Of a DNA stretch of 64,000 nucleotides, positions 27,890 to 37,050 are shown one piece after another. A program made the position numbers and the translations under genes. The DNA comes from JAKAGZ01 sp963748105 (GTDB taxonomy: Bacteria; Bacteroidota; Ignavibacteria; Ignavibacteriales; Ignavibacteriaceae): positions 103,511-167,510 of the forward strand of contig CAVVHP010000012.1 of assembly GCA_963748105.1 (NCBI GenBank). The letters run 5' to 3'. The stretch's first letter is position 1. Each line of letters starts with the position of its first letter. The notes beneath the pieces were generated by a model. It did no database searches. It was not told the origin of the DNA and saw only the letters and a program-made list of their open reading frames with translations.

Positions 27890-29263
27890 TTATTTTGATG
27901 GCTTAATATTTTGATTTACCTTAAATAAGTTGTTCGGATCAAACTTGTTTTTAATAGTAACAAGTCTTTCATAATTATATTTATAAGATGCTCTAACCCT
28001 GTCTTCACCTTCATCCATCATAAAATTGATGTATGCACCGCCTGCAGAATACGGATGTATGGCATCATAATAATCTTTTGTCCATTTAATAATCTTTTCA
28101 TTATTTGTTGGATCTGGATCAATACCAACTATTACCTGAGCCCAATTGGCATCTCTATAAGCCCAGGGAGTATCATTTTTACCAACTTTATGTGCCGCTC
28201 CATCTATTGGATAAATATGTATTTGCGAAAGAGGTGTGGGCATTTCCTTTCCATACTTTGAGTGCAATTCAACTGCTTCATCTGGTATTTCATTTATAAA
28301 GTCAGCTCTCCAGTACCATTGTAAACCCGGAGGTAATATAGGATCAAACATACTGTTCAGTGCCGGATGGGGTATCGGTCCTACATGGTCGAAGTCCGGT
28401 TTGAGTTCGCGAATCGGCTTGAATATTTTATCAGCCTCACTATGCGGGCCTAAATAATTCCAAACAACACCACACATTTTTTTGCCGTGTAACGGTTCGG
28501 GAAATGGTGGACCTGGAATCGTTAATTGTGCAAAAAAACCATATAGATCTTCCGGAGCATTTAGGATAAAATTTCTATACCATTTTAAGATCTTTTCTGT
28601 ATTCTCAATATGCCAAAGTGTTGGTCCCGCATAGCTAGTGTGTACTGGATGACCCTGGAATAAGAAGGATGTAACTATTCCAAAATTTCCACCACCGCCT
28701 CGAATTGCCCAGAAAAGATCTTCATTTTCTTTAGCACTCGCTGTAACAAATGATCCATCTGCCAATACCATATCAACCTCAAGAATACTGTCGATTGTTA
28801 ATCCATACTTACGGGTTAAATATCCAACTCCACCTCCTAGAGAAAGTCCTCCAACTCCGGTAGTTGAAATGGTCCCCCCCGGAATTGCTAATCCAAAAGG
28901 ATGGGTTGCATGATCAGCATCTCCCCAGGTAGTGCCACCGCCAACGCGTATTGTCTTTGCTTTAGTATCGACGTGCACGAAATTTATTTTAGAAAGATCA
29001 ATAACAAGGCCATCATCGCAAATTCCCAGCCCCCCGGCATTATGACCACCTCCTCTAACAGCGATCAAATAATTATTTTTTCTCCCGAAATTCACCGCTG
29101 TTATTACATCGGCCACATCATTACAAATTGCAATTAAGCTGGGTTTTTTATCAATCATTCCATTATAAACTTTTCTTGCCTCTGCATATTCTTTATCAGC
29201 CTTGCTTATTATATTTCCCCTGAAGTTTGCTTTGAAATCATTTATTATATTGTCATCTTTCAT
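27890..29263 (-). CDS. BBE-type FAD-linked oxidase (PCMH FAD-binding domain)
   Basis: 457 residues from the ATG at 29263, which has AAGAG upstream; a TTG at 29308 is in frame but less likely. The PCMH FAD-binding domain occupies about 30-210 with RGGGHNAGG, whose histidine usually forms the 8-alpha covalent link to FAD. The second covalent site, a Cys in BBE-type enzymes, is not evident: the segment reads GGVGYLTRKYGLTID. The berberine-bridge C-terminal element NYERLVTIKNKFDPNNLF is present. Such enzymes oxidise sugars or secondary metabolites with oxygen. No signal peptide is visible. It is followed upstream by a truncated globin on the same strand. Confidence 0.88.
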   Translation of the reverse strand: MKDDNIINDFKANFRGNIISKADKEYAEARKVYNGMIDKKPSLIAICNDVADVITAVNFGRKNNYLIAVRGGGHNAGGLGICDDGLVIDLSKINFVHVDTKAKTIRVGGGTTWGDADHATHPFGLAIPGGTISTTGVGGLSLGGGVGYLTRKYGLTIDSILEVDMVLADGSFVTASAKENEDLFWAIRGGGGNFGIVTSFLFQGHPVHTSYAGPTLWHIENTEKILKWYRNFILNAPEDLYGFFAQLTIPGPPFPEPLHGKKMCGVVWNYLGPHSEADKIFKPIRELKPDFDHVGPIPHPALNSMFDPILPPGLQWYWRADFINEIPDEAVELHSKYGKEMPTPLSQIHIYPIDGAAHKVGKNDTPWAYRDANWAQVIVGIDPDPTNNEKIIKWTKDYYDAIHPYSAGGAYINFMMDEGEDRVRASYKYNYERLVTIKNKFDPNNLFKVNQNIKPSK

Positions 29264-29313
29264 ATTGTGCTCTTTTAATTTTTTATAGAAATATTTAATC
29301 GAAACCAAGCCGG

Positions 29314-29772
29314 TTATTCATTTTTTGAAATTATCATGCCTTTCAATGACCAAAGAATTGTAAGCACATCTTTCCTTGATTCTTCATCGATCTTATGATT
29401 TTTTAAAACAAGCATTATATCATCAACTACATGCATATACTCCGCCGGTGTAATATTCATCCCCTTGTGCGTTGTTGACATATCTTTCCCGGAATAATTT
29501 GCGGGACCGCCGCTGCCCGCAATAAAAAAATCAACAGTATGTTTTTTAATAAGTTCTAATTGCTCGGGCTTATCTTTATATGGTATAAATCTCTCCCTGA
29601 TTGCAGGATTATTCATATGGGCCTCAACAACATCGTCTACAATGGTCGAGATTCCATTACTTCCTCCCAGCCGGTCAAACAGGCTTTTTTGTTCTCCGTC
29701 GGCAATTTTCTGCGCAGGGATAGCAATTGCGAAAATAGACATGATAAATGTCATAGCTAATAACAGTTTCAT
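29314..29772 (-). CDS. Exported group I truncated haemoglobin
   Basis: 152 residues. A signal peptide-like N-terminus (about 1-20, ending AIPAQ) precedes a truncated globin domain: SLFDRLGGSNGISTIVDD (start of helix A/B), GGPANYSGKDM and THKGMNITPAEY, where the His is the probable proximal haem ligand. Truncated haemoglobins bind O2 or NO; an exported form would act in the periplasm, perhaps in NO or oxygen chemistry. AGAGG eight bases upstream supports the start. It lies about 50 bases upstream of the FAD-oxidase gene and probably shares its transcript. Confidence 0.88.
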   Translation of the reverse strand: MKLLLAMTFIMSIFAIAIPAQKIADGEQKSLFDRLGGSNGISTIVDDVVEAHMNNPAIRERFIPYKDKPEQLELIKKHTVDFFIAGSGGPANYSGKDMSTTHKGMNITPAEYMHVVDDIMLVLKNHKIDEESRKDVLTILWSLKGMIISKNE

Positions 29773-29840
29773 TATTTACCTCTAAGTGATTATGAAATTA
29801 TTTTATGTCGTTTTGCGGAGAAATTCTAGGCTAAGGGAGC

Positions 29841-29874
29841 GCCTCATCCGGATTATTAAGTCCCTGGATGAGGC
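29841..29874. repeat. Inverted repeat between the AraC fusion and globin genes
   Basis: GCCTCATCC (29841-29849) and GGATGAGGC (29866-29874) form a perfect 9-bp stem with a 16-base spacer. No T-run follows on either strand, so it is a weak terminator candidate or a possible regulator-binding site in front of the globin gene. Confidence 0.45.
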
Positions 29875-29984
29875 AGTAAACTTGACTGACTAATAGTACC
29901 AATCAATAAAGACAGCCGCTATTACAATTGGTTCAAAAAAATGTAATTTTGGTTCAGATCCTGAATAAAAAGGACAGTAATAAA

Positions 29985-31094
29985 TTAAGACTTCCTGGTG
30001 CGTAGATAATCAGACGGAAAAAGGCCGTACCTGCTCTGGAAACATTTGGAAAAATATGATAAACTGCTAAAGCCGGTCTCAAATGCTATCTCGGAAATAT
30101 TACCTGCCCGATTGTTTAATAGTTTCAATGCTTCATTCAACCGATATTCTTTTAAAAAAATATTCGGTGATTTACCTGTTATTGAAATCATTTTGCGGTA
30201 TAATTGGGTTTTACTGTATCCCAGATGTTTGTTAAAATCTTCAACCATTAATTTGGCATTTCTAAAGTTCTGTTCTGTATAATCGATTAATAAGCTCAGG
30301 AATTTTTCATCGGCTGGAGAAATAGTAAATATTGATTGACAAGTTATAAAACTATTTAAATTTTCACTCTTATATAGATTTTTAACTTCAGCTGATAAAA
30401 TGATTTGAGAATTAACTATGTAACACATTCGCTTCGCTGATTTTATCGTATCTTCAAATAAAGAGCTTTTCCCGGTAACGGGAACGCCTGCACTTAATCC
30501 TATCTTAAAATTGAGACTATCTTTATCAGCTGCTTTAATCAGTTCGCCTAACTCGGATTGCAGATCCCGTGCACATTGTACTGAATTAGTAACCGATTCA
30601 AAAGAAACAAGGAAATAAGTTTCATTTTGTTTTACGACACTACCCCGGAACAGGTCCAGGATCCCGGTGATTGACTTAATGTGCTTTTGTAATGGTGAGA
30701 TAAATTCAGCTGTGTCATATCGATTTAAGGAAATAATTTCTAAACCAATAACCATTACAACTCTGAAGGCGGGATCATTAATAATATTTAATTCAGCTTT
30801 TAGCGCATTTACGGGATCTTCAATCCGGCCCAGGAATGACTCAACGATTTTAGCATCTACTTCAATTATCTGGTTAGGTATCTCACCATGGGCAAGACTG
30901 TGCATTCTGCTAATCGCATGCTTATCAGGCGCTTCAACCAGACAAAATGCAGTTTTTCTTTTTTCATCAAACCAATAAGTTAACCCTCTGCAACCAAATT
31001 TATGCTGAATCTTTAAATCCTGCTTATGCAGTTGAGCTACATTTTCTGCTGTTACATTTTCAGATACATCATGACGATCCATGTAAATTGGCAT
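29985..31094 (-). CDS. Three-domain regulator: DUF4242, cyclase-like and AraC HTH
   Basis: 369 residues. Residues about 1-90 (MPIYMDRHDV...HKFGCRGLTYWFDE...APDKHAISRMHSLAHGEIPNQIIEV) match DUF4242, a ferredoxin-like domain known from a nickel-binding Streptomyces protein. Residues about 105-240 resemble a nucleotide-cyclase homology domain (FEDTIKSAKRMC, IGLSAGVPV) but lack clear catalytic aspartates. Residues about 265-369 form an AraC-type double helix-turn-helix (ISEIAFETGFSSLSYFSKCFQSRYG). It probably regulates the adjacent globin and flavoprotein genes in response to a ligand; this is inference. Cytoplasmic. Confidence 0.8.
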   Translation of the reverse strand: MPIYMDRHDVSENVTAENVAQLHKQDLKIQHKFGCRGLTYWFDEKRKTAFCLVEAPDKHAISRMHSLAHGEIPNQIIEVDAKIVESFLGRIEDPVNALKAELNIINDPAFRVVMVIGLEIISLNRYDTAEFISPLQKHIKSITGILDLFRGSVVKQNETYFLVSFESVTNSVQCARDLQSELGELIKAADKDSLNFKIGLSAGVPVTGKSSLFEDTIKSAKRMCYIVNSQIILSAEVKNLYKSENLNSFITCQSIFTISPADEKFLSLLIDYTEQNFRNAKLMVEDFNKHLGYSKTQLYRKMISITGKSPNIFLKEYRLNEALKLLNNRAGNISEIAFETGFSSLSYFSKCFQSRYGLFPSDYLRTRKS

Positions 31095-31394
31095 GATTTA
31101 ATTGTCCTGATTTTAATTTCCACTAAGCGGATCAGATCTGTAAGCTGAATACAGGCTACGCTTTAAGATAAATGTGTAAGTGTAAGTATACTACCTAATA
31201 AAAAATGTTTTATTCTTATGCTAAAACATTAAACTAATGTGGCGGATAGTTATATGGCTTCCAATATCGAAATAAATTTTATGGATTCAAAATATATCCT
31301 TGATATAATTTATCTGATTTCTTGTATTTGTAATATTTCAATACATCTTCGAATCATTTCCCCGGATATTTCTGGTTCTCCTAATAACTATTTA
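31095..31394. other. Upstream region of the AraC fusion, no gene seen
   Basis: About 300 AT-rich bases between the AraC-type fusion gene and the small membrane protein gene. A plus-strand frame here has no coding character. I see no strong hairpin or consensus promoter. Confidence 0.4.
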
Positions 31395-31622
31395 CTAAAA
31401 AACAGGCAGCCAGGGACAGTATGCCTTCAATGATAATTGATCCGGAGTTGACTTTTCCTTTTGCCGTTTCAACAGATAGGTTATGTTGAAGACAACCGAT
31501 AAACCAATTAACAGTCTAATAAAAAATAAGACGGCGGGGCTGTCTTTTACGAAATGATTGAGAAGTATGTTTATTGCCAGCGTAAGCTGATCCCCCACTA
31601 GTAAAGTTTTTCTATTTTTCAT
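31395..31622 (-). CDS. Small membrane protein, unknown function
   Basis: 75 residues with two hydrophobic stretches (about 9-24 and 29-50) and a charged LLKRQKEK flank, suggesting a small inner-membrane protein. No family is recognised. Its ATG overlaps the stop of the DUF3788 gene (ATGA, four bases), which is good evidence that it is translated as part of that operon. Confidence 0.5.
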   Translation of the reverse strand: MKNRKTLLVGDQLTLAINILLNHFVKDSPAVLFFIRLLIGLSVVFNITYLLKRQKEKSTPDQLSLKAYCPWLPVF

Positions 31623-32047
31623 TTTAATCCAAGGTAATTTACTTTTATTTTTACCAGCTTAAATATATCGTTGAGTTGATTTTGTTTACGAACCTCTATC
31701 ATCAGACCCCTTCCTTCCGTATATCGTTTTGCGCTTTTAAACTTTTTTATTAAAACGGAGGAAATGCCGCTTTCTTCGATTGCCTTTTCCGCTTTATCAC
31801 CGAAGACAAATGCGATTCTGAAATAATTATCGCACGGGCCGAAGAAGAAGAGGTTTTTCTTTTTCAGCATCATCTTAAGTGTCCAGCCGGACTTTGCACC
31901 GTAATACTTCCATTCCGGTTTGAGGCCCGCGTATTTTTCTTTGAGTATATTTTGTAGCTCCTCCCAGAATTTGTAAGAATTACCCAATGCCTTTTCCAGG
32001 GATTGATTATCCGGTTTAAAAGATTTATCGAGAAATAACCTCGTCAT
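31619..32047 (-). CDS. DUF3788 family protein
   Basis: 142 residues. The pattern FWEELQNILKEKYAGLKPEWKYYGAKSGWTLK...LFFFGPCDNYFRIAFVFGDKA matches DUF3788, a cytoplasmic family of the YdhG/DUF1801-like fold seen in Bacteroidota and Firmicutes and without known function. Full length for the family. It is translationally coupled to the downstream small membrane protein. Confidence 0.8.
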   Translation of the reverse strand: MTRLFLDKSFKPDNQSLEKALGNSYKFWEELQNILKEKYAGLKPEWKYYGAKSGWTLKMMLKKKNLFFFGPCDNYFRIAFVFGDKAEKAIEESGISSVLIKKFKSAKRYTEGRGLMIEVRKQNQLNDIFKLVKIKVNYLGLK

Positions 32048-32169
32048 AGGAAATCACTATTCAACTAATAATAATTATTTTGAATTTTAGCACCAGTAAT
32101 TCGGTCTCGGAATACTGGTGTCTGCTATTTAAAGTTCTTACCTGCAATACGCTGTCCTGTTTTACAGTC

Positions 32170-32562
32170 CTATTTCAGGCTAAGTCCCTTCTCAGACCAC
32201 CAGGGATGAATTTCATATTTAAACATACCTGCCTGTATTGCCGGATCATTTTTCAGCAGCTCTTCAACATCTGTCTGTTTCGGAAGGTTAAAAATAAATA
32301 TTCCCCGCCAGTTTCCGTTGTCGCCAAAAGGTCCGACAATATCCAGTTTACCTTCGTCCTGCATTTTTTTAATATTTTTTAAATGTCCGATTATTGCACG
32401 GCTGGATGTTGCGGAATCAAGTTTCCCACTGTTTTCTCCCTTTGTCAGCATTACAAAATAGTACTGCTTCAGGTTGAACTCAGGCATTTTTTCTTCATCC
32501 TGTGCATTAGAAGTAGCAATAAGCAGAGGCAGGAGCAATATAAAAAGAGCAATTTTTTTCAT
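32170..32562 (-). CDS. Exported YCII-like domain protein
   Basis: 130 residues. A signal peptide (about 1-20, ending SNAQD) precedes a YciI-like ferredoxin-fold domain: QYYFVMLTKG at the start, HLKNIKKMQDEGKLDIVGPFGDNGNWRGIFIF in the middle, and the ...EIHPWW end. YCII domains often carry a catalytic-like Asp/His pair, but the function of exported versions is unknown. It lies 17 bases downstream of the TIGR01777 epimerase gene, so they are probably cotranscribed. Confidence 0.78.
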   Translation of the reverse strand: MKKIALFILLLPLLIATSNAQDEEKMPEFNLKQYYFVMLTKGENSGKLDSATSSRAIIGHLKNIKKMQDEGKLDIVGPFGDNGNWRGIFIFNLPKQTDVEELLKNDPAIQAGMFKYEIHPWWSEKGLSLK

Positions 32563-32579
32563 TTTGTCCTCTTTAGAAA

Positions 32580-33488
32580 TTATTTCAATAAATTTTCCAG
32601 TGCGGGTTTTAGATTCCCAAATTTAAAATCGAATTTATTCTGAATTAGTTTTTCGGGTATTACCCTGAGGCTTGCAAGTATAGACTTTGCACCTTCACCC
32701 ACTACTATTCTCAGGGCAAGTTCGGGCACGTTAAACAATGATGGCTTGTGCAGAACTTTCCCAAGGGTTCTGGCAAATTCCTTCATCTTTACGGGGTTCG
32801 GAGAGCTGGCATTAACTGCACCTGTTAAATTATTATCAATTGTGTAGATAAAGATATTTACGAGGTCATCGATATGAATCCATGGAAACCACTGCTTACC
32901 GTTGCCCAGCGGCCCTCCGATGTATTTCTGAAATGGAGAAAGCATTTGTTTTAATGCGCCTTCATCTGAACTTAAAACAACACCCGTTCTAATGCTCACT
33001 CGTCTTATACCGGTTTCTTCAATTTGCTTTGCTTCATCTTCCCATGCTTTACATACTTTTGCAAGAAAATCATTTCCGGCGTTTTTTTCTTCCACTAATA
33101 TTTCGTTTGCCCTGTCACCGTAATATCCTACTGCAGAAGCACAAATAAACGTAGAAGGTTTTTTCTCTGCTTTTATTATCGCATTTACGAGGCACTTTGT
33201 ACTAAACTTGCGGCTTTCAAGTATCGTTTTTTTATAACTTTTATTCCATCTTTTTTCAAACAGGTTTGCCCCCGCAAGATGAATTACGCAATCTGCTCCA
33301 TTGATTTTTTTCTCCCATCCTTCCGGTGCAGTATAATCCCATTCAACAAATTCTTTAATGAAAGGCAACGCCTTTTTTGCATTATCTGCCTTTCGTGTAA
33401 AAACGATTACATCATCATTCCTGTCAGTTATTTTTTTGCAGAGAGATTTACCGATTAAGCCCGTAGCCCCGGTAATAATAATTTTCAT
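32580..33488 (-). CDS. TIGR01777 family epimerase-like oxidoreductase
   Basis: 302 residues, full length. N-terminal Rossmann motif TGATGLIG, then VIHLAGANLFEKRW, ICASAVGYYGDR (Ser/Tyr active-site region of extended SDRs) and a C-terminal DUF1731-like tail (PELALRIVVGEGAKSILAS...P.KL...F.F.). Known homologues are YfcH-like NAD(P)-binding proteins; some plant and cyanobacterial relatives affect cell division, but the substrate is unknown. Cytoplasmic. First gene of the minus-strand block, divergent from the T9SS cargo gene. Confidence 0.88.
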   Translation of the reverse strand: MKIIITGATGLIGKSLCKKITDRNDDVIVFTRKADNAKKALPFIKEFVEWDYTAPEGWEKKINGADCVIHLAGANLFEKRWNKSYKKTILESRKFSTKCLVNAIIKAEKKPSTFICASAVGYYGDRANEILVEEKNAGNDFLAKVCKAWEDEAKQIEETGIRRVSIRTGVVLSSDEGALKQMLSPFQKYIGGPLGNGKQWFPWIHIDDLVNIFIYTIDNNLTGAVNASSPNPVKMKEFARTLGKVLHKPSLFNVPELALRIVVGEGAKSILASLRVIPEKLIQNKFDFKFGNLKPALENLLK

Positions 33489-33654
33489 AACTTCAGGCCC
33501 CTACAATTTTATGGTTGATATTATTAAATGAGATTTCTATCTTATAATCATCTGCGATCCGGGGAGCAGCCTAAATTTTCCAAAATCCCGATTCATTAAA
33601 AATATAATATAAAATAATAAGAACAATTTTTTCTTCTCACAAATTAATGGGGTC

Positions 33655-34854
33655 ATGATGAAAAAATTAGCTTTATTGTGCATAATTGCATTTTTTACGG
33701 CAAATATCTTACCACAACAGGCAAATCATATTGTTATTGCCGAAATTTATGCTGGCGGTGGTAATAGAGGTGCTACTTATAAGAATGACTATATCTCTCT
33801 ATATAATCCAACCGGTTCTTCTGTAGATTTATCAACCTGGTCATTACAATATGCCTCTTCAACGAGTAGCAATTGGTTCAAAGTTGATTTAACTAATTCG
33901 ATTAGTGCCAATTCATATTACTTTATACAACTGGACGGTGGGTCTGAAGGAATGACCCTGCCGTTTACACCGGATTTAACCTGGAGTAAAGGTATCTCTA
34001 ATACAGGAGGCAAATTGACACTGCTAAATAATCAAACTTCACTTGATGGAACTTCAGATCCGGGTGGGAATGCGAATTTGATAGACTTTGTTGGATATGG
34101 CGGCGCAGACGCTTATGAGGGTACCGGGGGAGCTCTATCAATAAGTAATACATCGTGCAACAGAAGAAAAGACAATTCCGGAAGTCAAACATATGGTAGT
34201 AACGGTAGCGGCTGGGATAGTGATGATAATTCCTCAGATTTTTATGAAGAAACTGATATGAGCAATAATGCACCGCTTCCTGTTGAGCTTTCGGACTTTA
34301 ACGGAAATTATTCAAACGGGAAAATAATGTTAAACTGGCGTACTGAAACTGAAGTGAATAATTATGGATTTGAAGTTGAGAGAGCAATAATAGAAACAGG
34401 GAAAGCAGATTCGCAGGAATGGACTAAGATCGGATTTGTTAAAGGCACTGGAAACAGTAATGCACCGGAAGAATATAGCTTTGAAGAAAAAATTTCTCAG
34501 GAAGGAGCATATAAATACAGGCTAAAACAAATAGACTTTGATGGAAATTATAAATATTCACAAGAAATAGAAATTAATATTTCATTTCCCGGTGAATTCA
34601 CCTTAAATCAGAATTATCCCAACCCGTTTAACCCAACTACAAATATCAGTTTTTCTCTGCCCAAAACAGAGTTCGTTTCGTTAAAAGTTTATGATGTTTT
34701 AGGAAAGGAAGTTGAGACACTCCTGCAGGATAAAATAACAGCAGGAGAGTACTATATCAAATTTGATGGTTCGGGACTACACAGCGGTTTTTATTTCTAC
34801 AAAGTTGAAGGAGAGGATTTTTCTATGGTGAAAAAAATGGTATTGGTTAAGTAA
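33655..34854 (+). CDS. Secreted lamin-tail domain protein with T9SS type A sorting signal
   Basis: 399 residues. A signal peptide (about 1-20) leads into a lamin-tail domain (about 22-165: HIVIAEIYAGGGNRG, YISLYNPTGSSVDLSTWSLQY). A linker and a conserved PLPVELSDFNG...LNWRTETEVNNYGFEVER module follow (about 205-310). The C-terminal 85 residues are a type IX sorting domain (NYPNPFNPTTNISFSLP, VYDVLGKEV, SGFYFYK). It is exported through Sec and then the type IX system to the cell surface. The ligand is unknown; LTD domains sometimes accompany nucleases or adhesins, but no enzyme domain is present. Confidence 0.9.
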   Translation: MMKKLALLCIIAFFTANILPQQANHIVIAEIYAGGGNRGATYKNDYISLYNPTGSSVDLSTWSLQYASSTSSNWFKVDLTNSISANSYYFIQLDGGSEGMTLPFTPDLTWSKGISNTGGKLTLLNNQTSLDGTSDPGGNANLIDFVGYGGADAYEGTGGALSISNTSCNRRKDNSGSQTYGSNGSGWDSDDNSSDFYEETDMSNNAPLPVELSDFNGNYSNGKIMLNWRTETEVNNYGFEVERAIIETGKADSQEWTKIGFVKGTGNSNAPEEYSFEEKISQEGAYKYRLKQIDFDGNYKYSQEIEINISFPGEFTLNQNYPNPFNPTTNISFSLPKTEFVSLKVYDVLGKEVETLLQDKITAGEYYIKFDGSGLHSGFYFYKVEGEDFSMVKKMVLVK

Positions 34855-34953
34855 TTGTTGGATTAGAGACCGACCAAGTGTGGACATATGCATAATTTCA
34901 TTGAACCAAAGGCATTTAAGCCTTATATTTAACTCTCAATTTCAATAGAAAAG

Positions 34954-36301
34954 ATGGAAAAGATCAGCATATATATAGAAACTTACGGTTGCCAGATGAA
35001 CATTGCAGATACCGAACTTGTTCTAGGTATTCTGAAGAATTATGGCTATGAAGTAACAAAAGAAGCCGCAAAAGCTGACGTAATTTTGCTGAATACTTGC
35101 AGCATCAGGGATAACGCGGAACAACGGATTTATGGAAGGCTGGGAAATTTCAAAACTATGAAAAACTCAAAGCCCGAATTAATAGTCGGTGTTCTAGGTT
35201 GCATGGCAGAAAGACTGAGAAAAGATTTAATAGAAGAAAAGAAAATTGTGGATCTGGTTGTCGGTCCGGATGAATACAGGCGTTTGCCAGAATTTCTTGA
35301 TACTGCCTTCAGCGGAGAAAAAGGGATCGGTGTTAAATTATCCAGAACAGAAACCTATGATGATATAATTCCTTTCCGTGAGGATGGTTTGCAGGCATGG
35401 ATTTCAGTTATGCGCGGCTGCGATAAATTCTGCACTTTCTGTGTAGTTCCTTTTACAAGAGGAAGAGAAAGAAGCAGAACTTTAAATTCAGTAGTTGAAG
35501 AAATAAAACAATTATCCGGGAGAGGATTTCGCGAAGTTACTTTGCTCGGACAAAATGTAAACTCATACCGTGATGGTGAAAATGATTTTGCCGATCTTCT
35601 TGCCGCCTGCGCCGAAGTTGACAGGAAAATAAGAGTGCGCTTTACAACCTCACATCCGCAGGATCTTTCCGATAAACTTTTGTACACAATAGCCGAACAT
35701 CCGAATCTTTGTAATTATATTCATCTTCCGGTTCAGTCAGGATCAAACAGAATTCTTGAAGCTAATGAACCGGACTTATACAATTGAACATTATCTGAAC
35801 ATTATAGAAAAAGCCAAAAAGATTATTCCAGGCGTTAGTTTTTCAACAGATATCATTTCCGGGTTCCCGACTGAAACATATGAAGATCACGTGATGACAC
35901 TGGATATTATGAGACAGGTAAGATATGACGGCGCATATATGTTCAAATATTCTCCGCGCGAAGGAACAAAGGCTTACAAGATGGAGGATGATGTAAAAGA
36001 AGAAGTTAAAACAAAAAGATTACAGGAAATAATTGAACTTCAGCACAGTATATCATATGAAATTAATCAATCACTAATTGGTAAAGAAGAAATTATACTG
36101 ATTGAAGGATTCAGCAAAAAATCAGACGATTTTTTGGCCGGAAGAACAGATACGAATAAAGTTGTTATAATTGCTGCCGATGGAAAAATGAAAGAAGGCG
36201 ATTACATAAAAGTAAAAATCAACAGGGCTACTTCGGGAACATTATTTGGTGATTTTCTGAAATTTTTTAATCCTGAAGAGCAAATAGCATTAACCGCATA
36301 G
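34954..36301 (+). CDS. miaB: tRNA-2-methylthio-N6-dimethylallyladenosine synthase, split by one extra base
   Basis: Removing the G at 35761 joins two frames into about 448 residues; the join reads RILELMNRTYTIEHYL, a MiaB-typical segment. The N-terminal UPF0004 domain holds the auxiliary cluster cysteines in YGCQMN, NTCSIRD and LGCMAE; the radical SAM core holds RGCDKFCTFCVVP (CxxxCxxC); a TRAM domain ends the protein. MiaB adds a methylthio group to i6A37 of tRNAs reading UNN codons. Followed six bases later by a SPOR protein gene. Confidence 0.93.
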
Positions 36302-36308
36302 TTTAAGA

Positions 36309-37043
36309 ATGGTAAAATTCCTTAAAATAGTTCCATTCATTTTATTGCTTCTTGCACCAGCAAGTGCATATTCGCAGGAAGTAAATATCATTCCTTACCT
36401 CAAGCAGATTGAAGCAGGCGAAAAAGACAAAGCTGTGGATGCGTTAAAAGATCTTAAGGATGAATATCCTGACGACCCTTCAGTTATGTTTCTTGATGGA
36501 GTACTCACTGAAAATGGACAGAACGCCATAGGAATTTTCAAAACAATTATTGATAAATATCCCAAAAGCAGGTATGCTGATGCTTCATTGTACAGGATAT
36601 ATTCCTATTATTATGCGCTCGGGTTATACCAGACTTCAAAAAATTATCTCGCACAATTGAAAAAGGAATATCCGCATTCACCTTACATTCAGATAGCAGA
36701 AAAGAAAATACCCGCTAAAGATGAAGTCTCAGGTGAAGATAAAGTAGAAAAAGAAAAACGGCCTGAAAAACCCAAAACTGAGAGCAATAAGAAAACAAAC
36801 AAAACAGATTACAAGTTTACAATCCAGGCCGGTGCGTTCAGTAATTCTGACAACGCAGCATCGCTAAAGAAAAATTTTAGTGATGCAGGATTTTTTTCTG
36901 AGACAAAAGAAAAAAATGTTGCCGGCACATTGTTTACAATAGTTTACGTCGGGAAATTTCTGAATGAAGACGATGCAAGAAATTTCCTGGAAGTAATAAA
37001 GAGCCGTTTCCAAATTTCCGGAAGAGTAGTCCCAATAAATTGA
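36309..37043 (+). CDS. Exported TPR-SPOR domain protein
   Basis: 244 residues: signal peptide (about 1-22, ending SAYSQE), TPR-like repeats (about 28-130, tetratricopeptide pattern DEYPDDPSVMFLDGVL), a charged linker rich in Lys/Glu (about 138-165), and a C-terminal SPOR domain (about 170-244, TIQAGAFSNSDNAASLKKNF). SPOR domains bind denuded peptidoglycan, so the protein probably acts at division sites or in wall remodelling in the periplasm. In the same run as miaB and the MBL gene. Confidence 0.85.
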   Translation: MVKFLKIVPFILLLLAPASAYSQEVNIIPYLKQIEAGEKDKAVDALKDLKDEYPDDPSVMFLDGVLTENGQNAIGIFKTIIDKYPKSRYADASLYRIYSYYYALGLYQTSKNYLAQLKKEYPHSPYIQIAEKKIPAKDEVSGEDKVEKEKRPEKPKTESNKKTNKTDYKFTIQAGAFSNSDNAASLKKNFSDAGFFSETKEKNVAGTLFTIVYVGKFLNEDDARNFLEVIKSRFQISGRVVPIN

Positions 37044-37050
37044 GTTCACT

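Noticed and set aside
29841..29874. Rho-independent terminator for the AraC fusion gene
   Set aside because: The stem is good but no T-run follows on the minus strand; kept only as an inverted repeat.
31239..31433. Plus-strand frame in the gap upstream of the AraC fusion
   Set aside because: AT-rich, no ribosome site, overlaps the likely real small membrane gene on the other strand.
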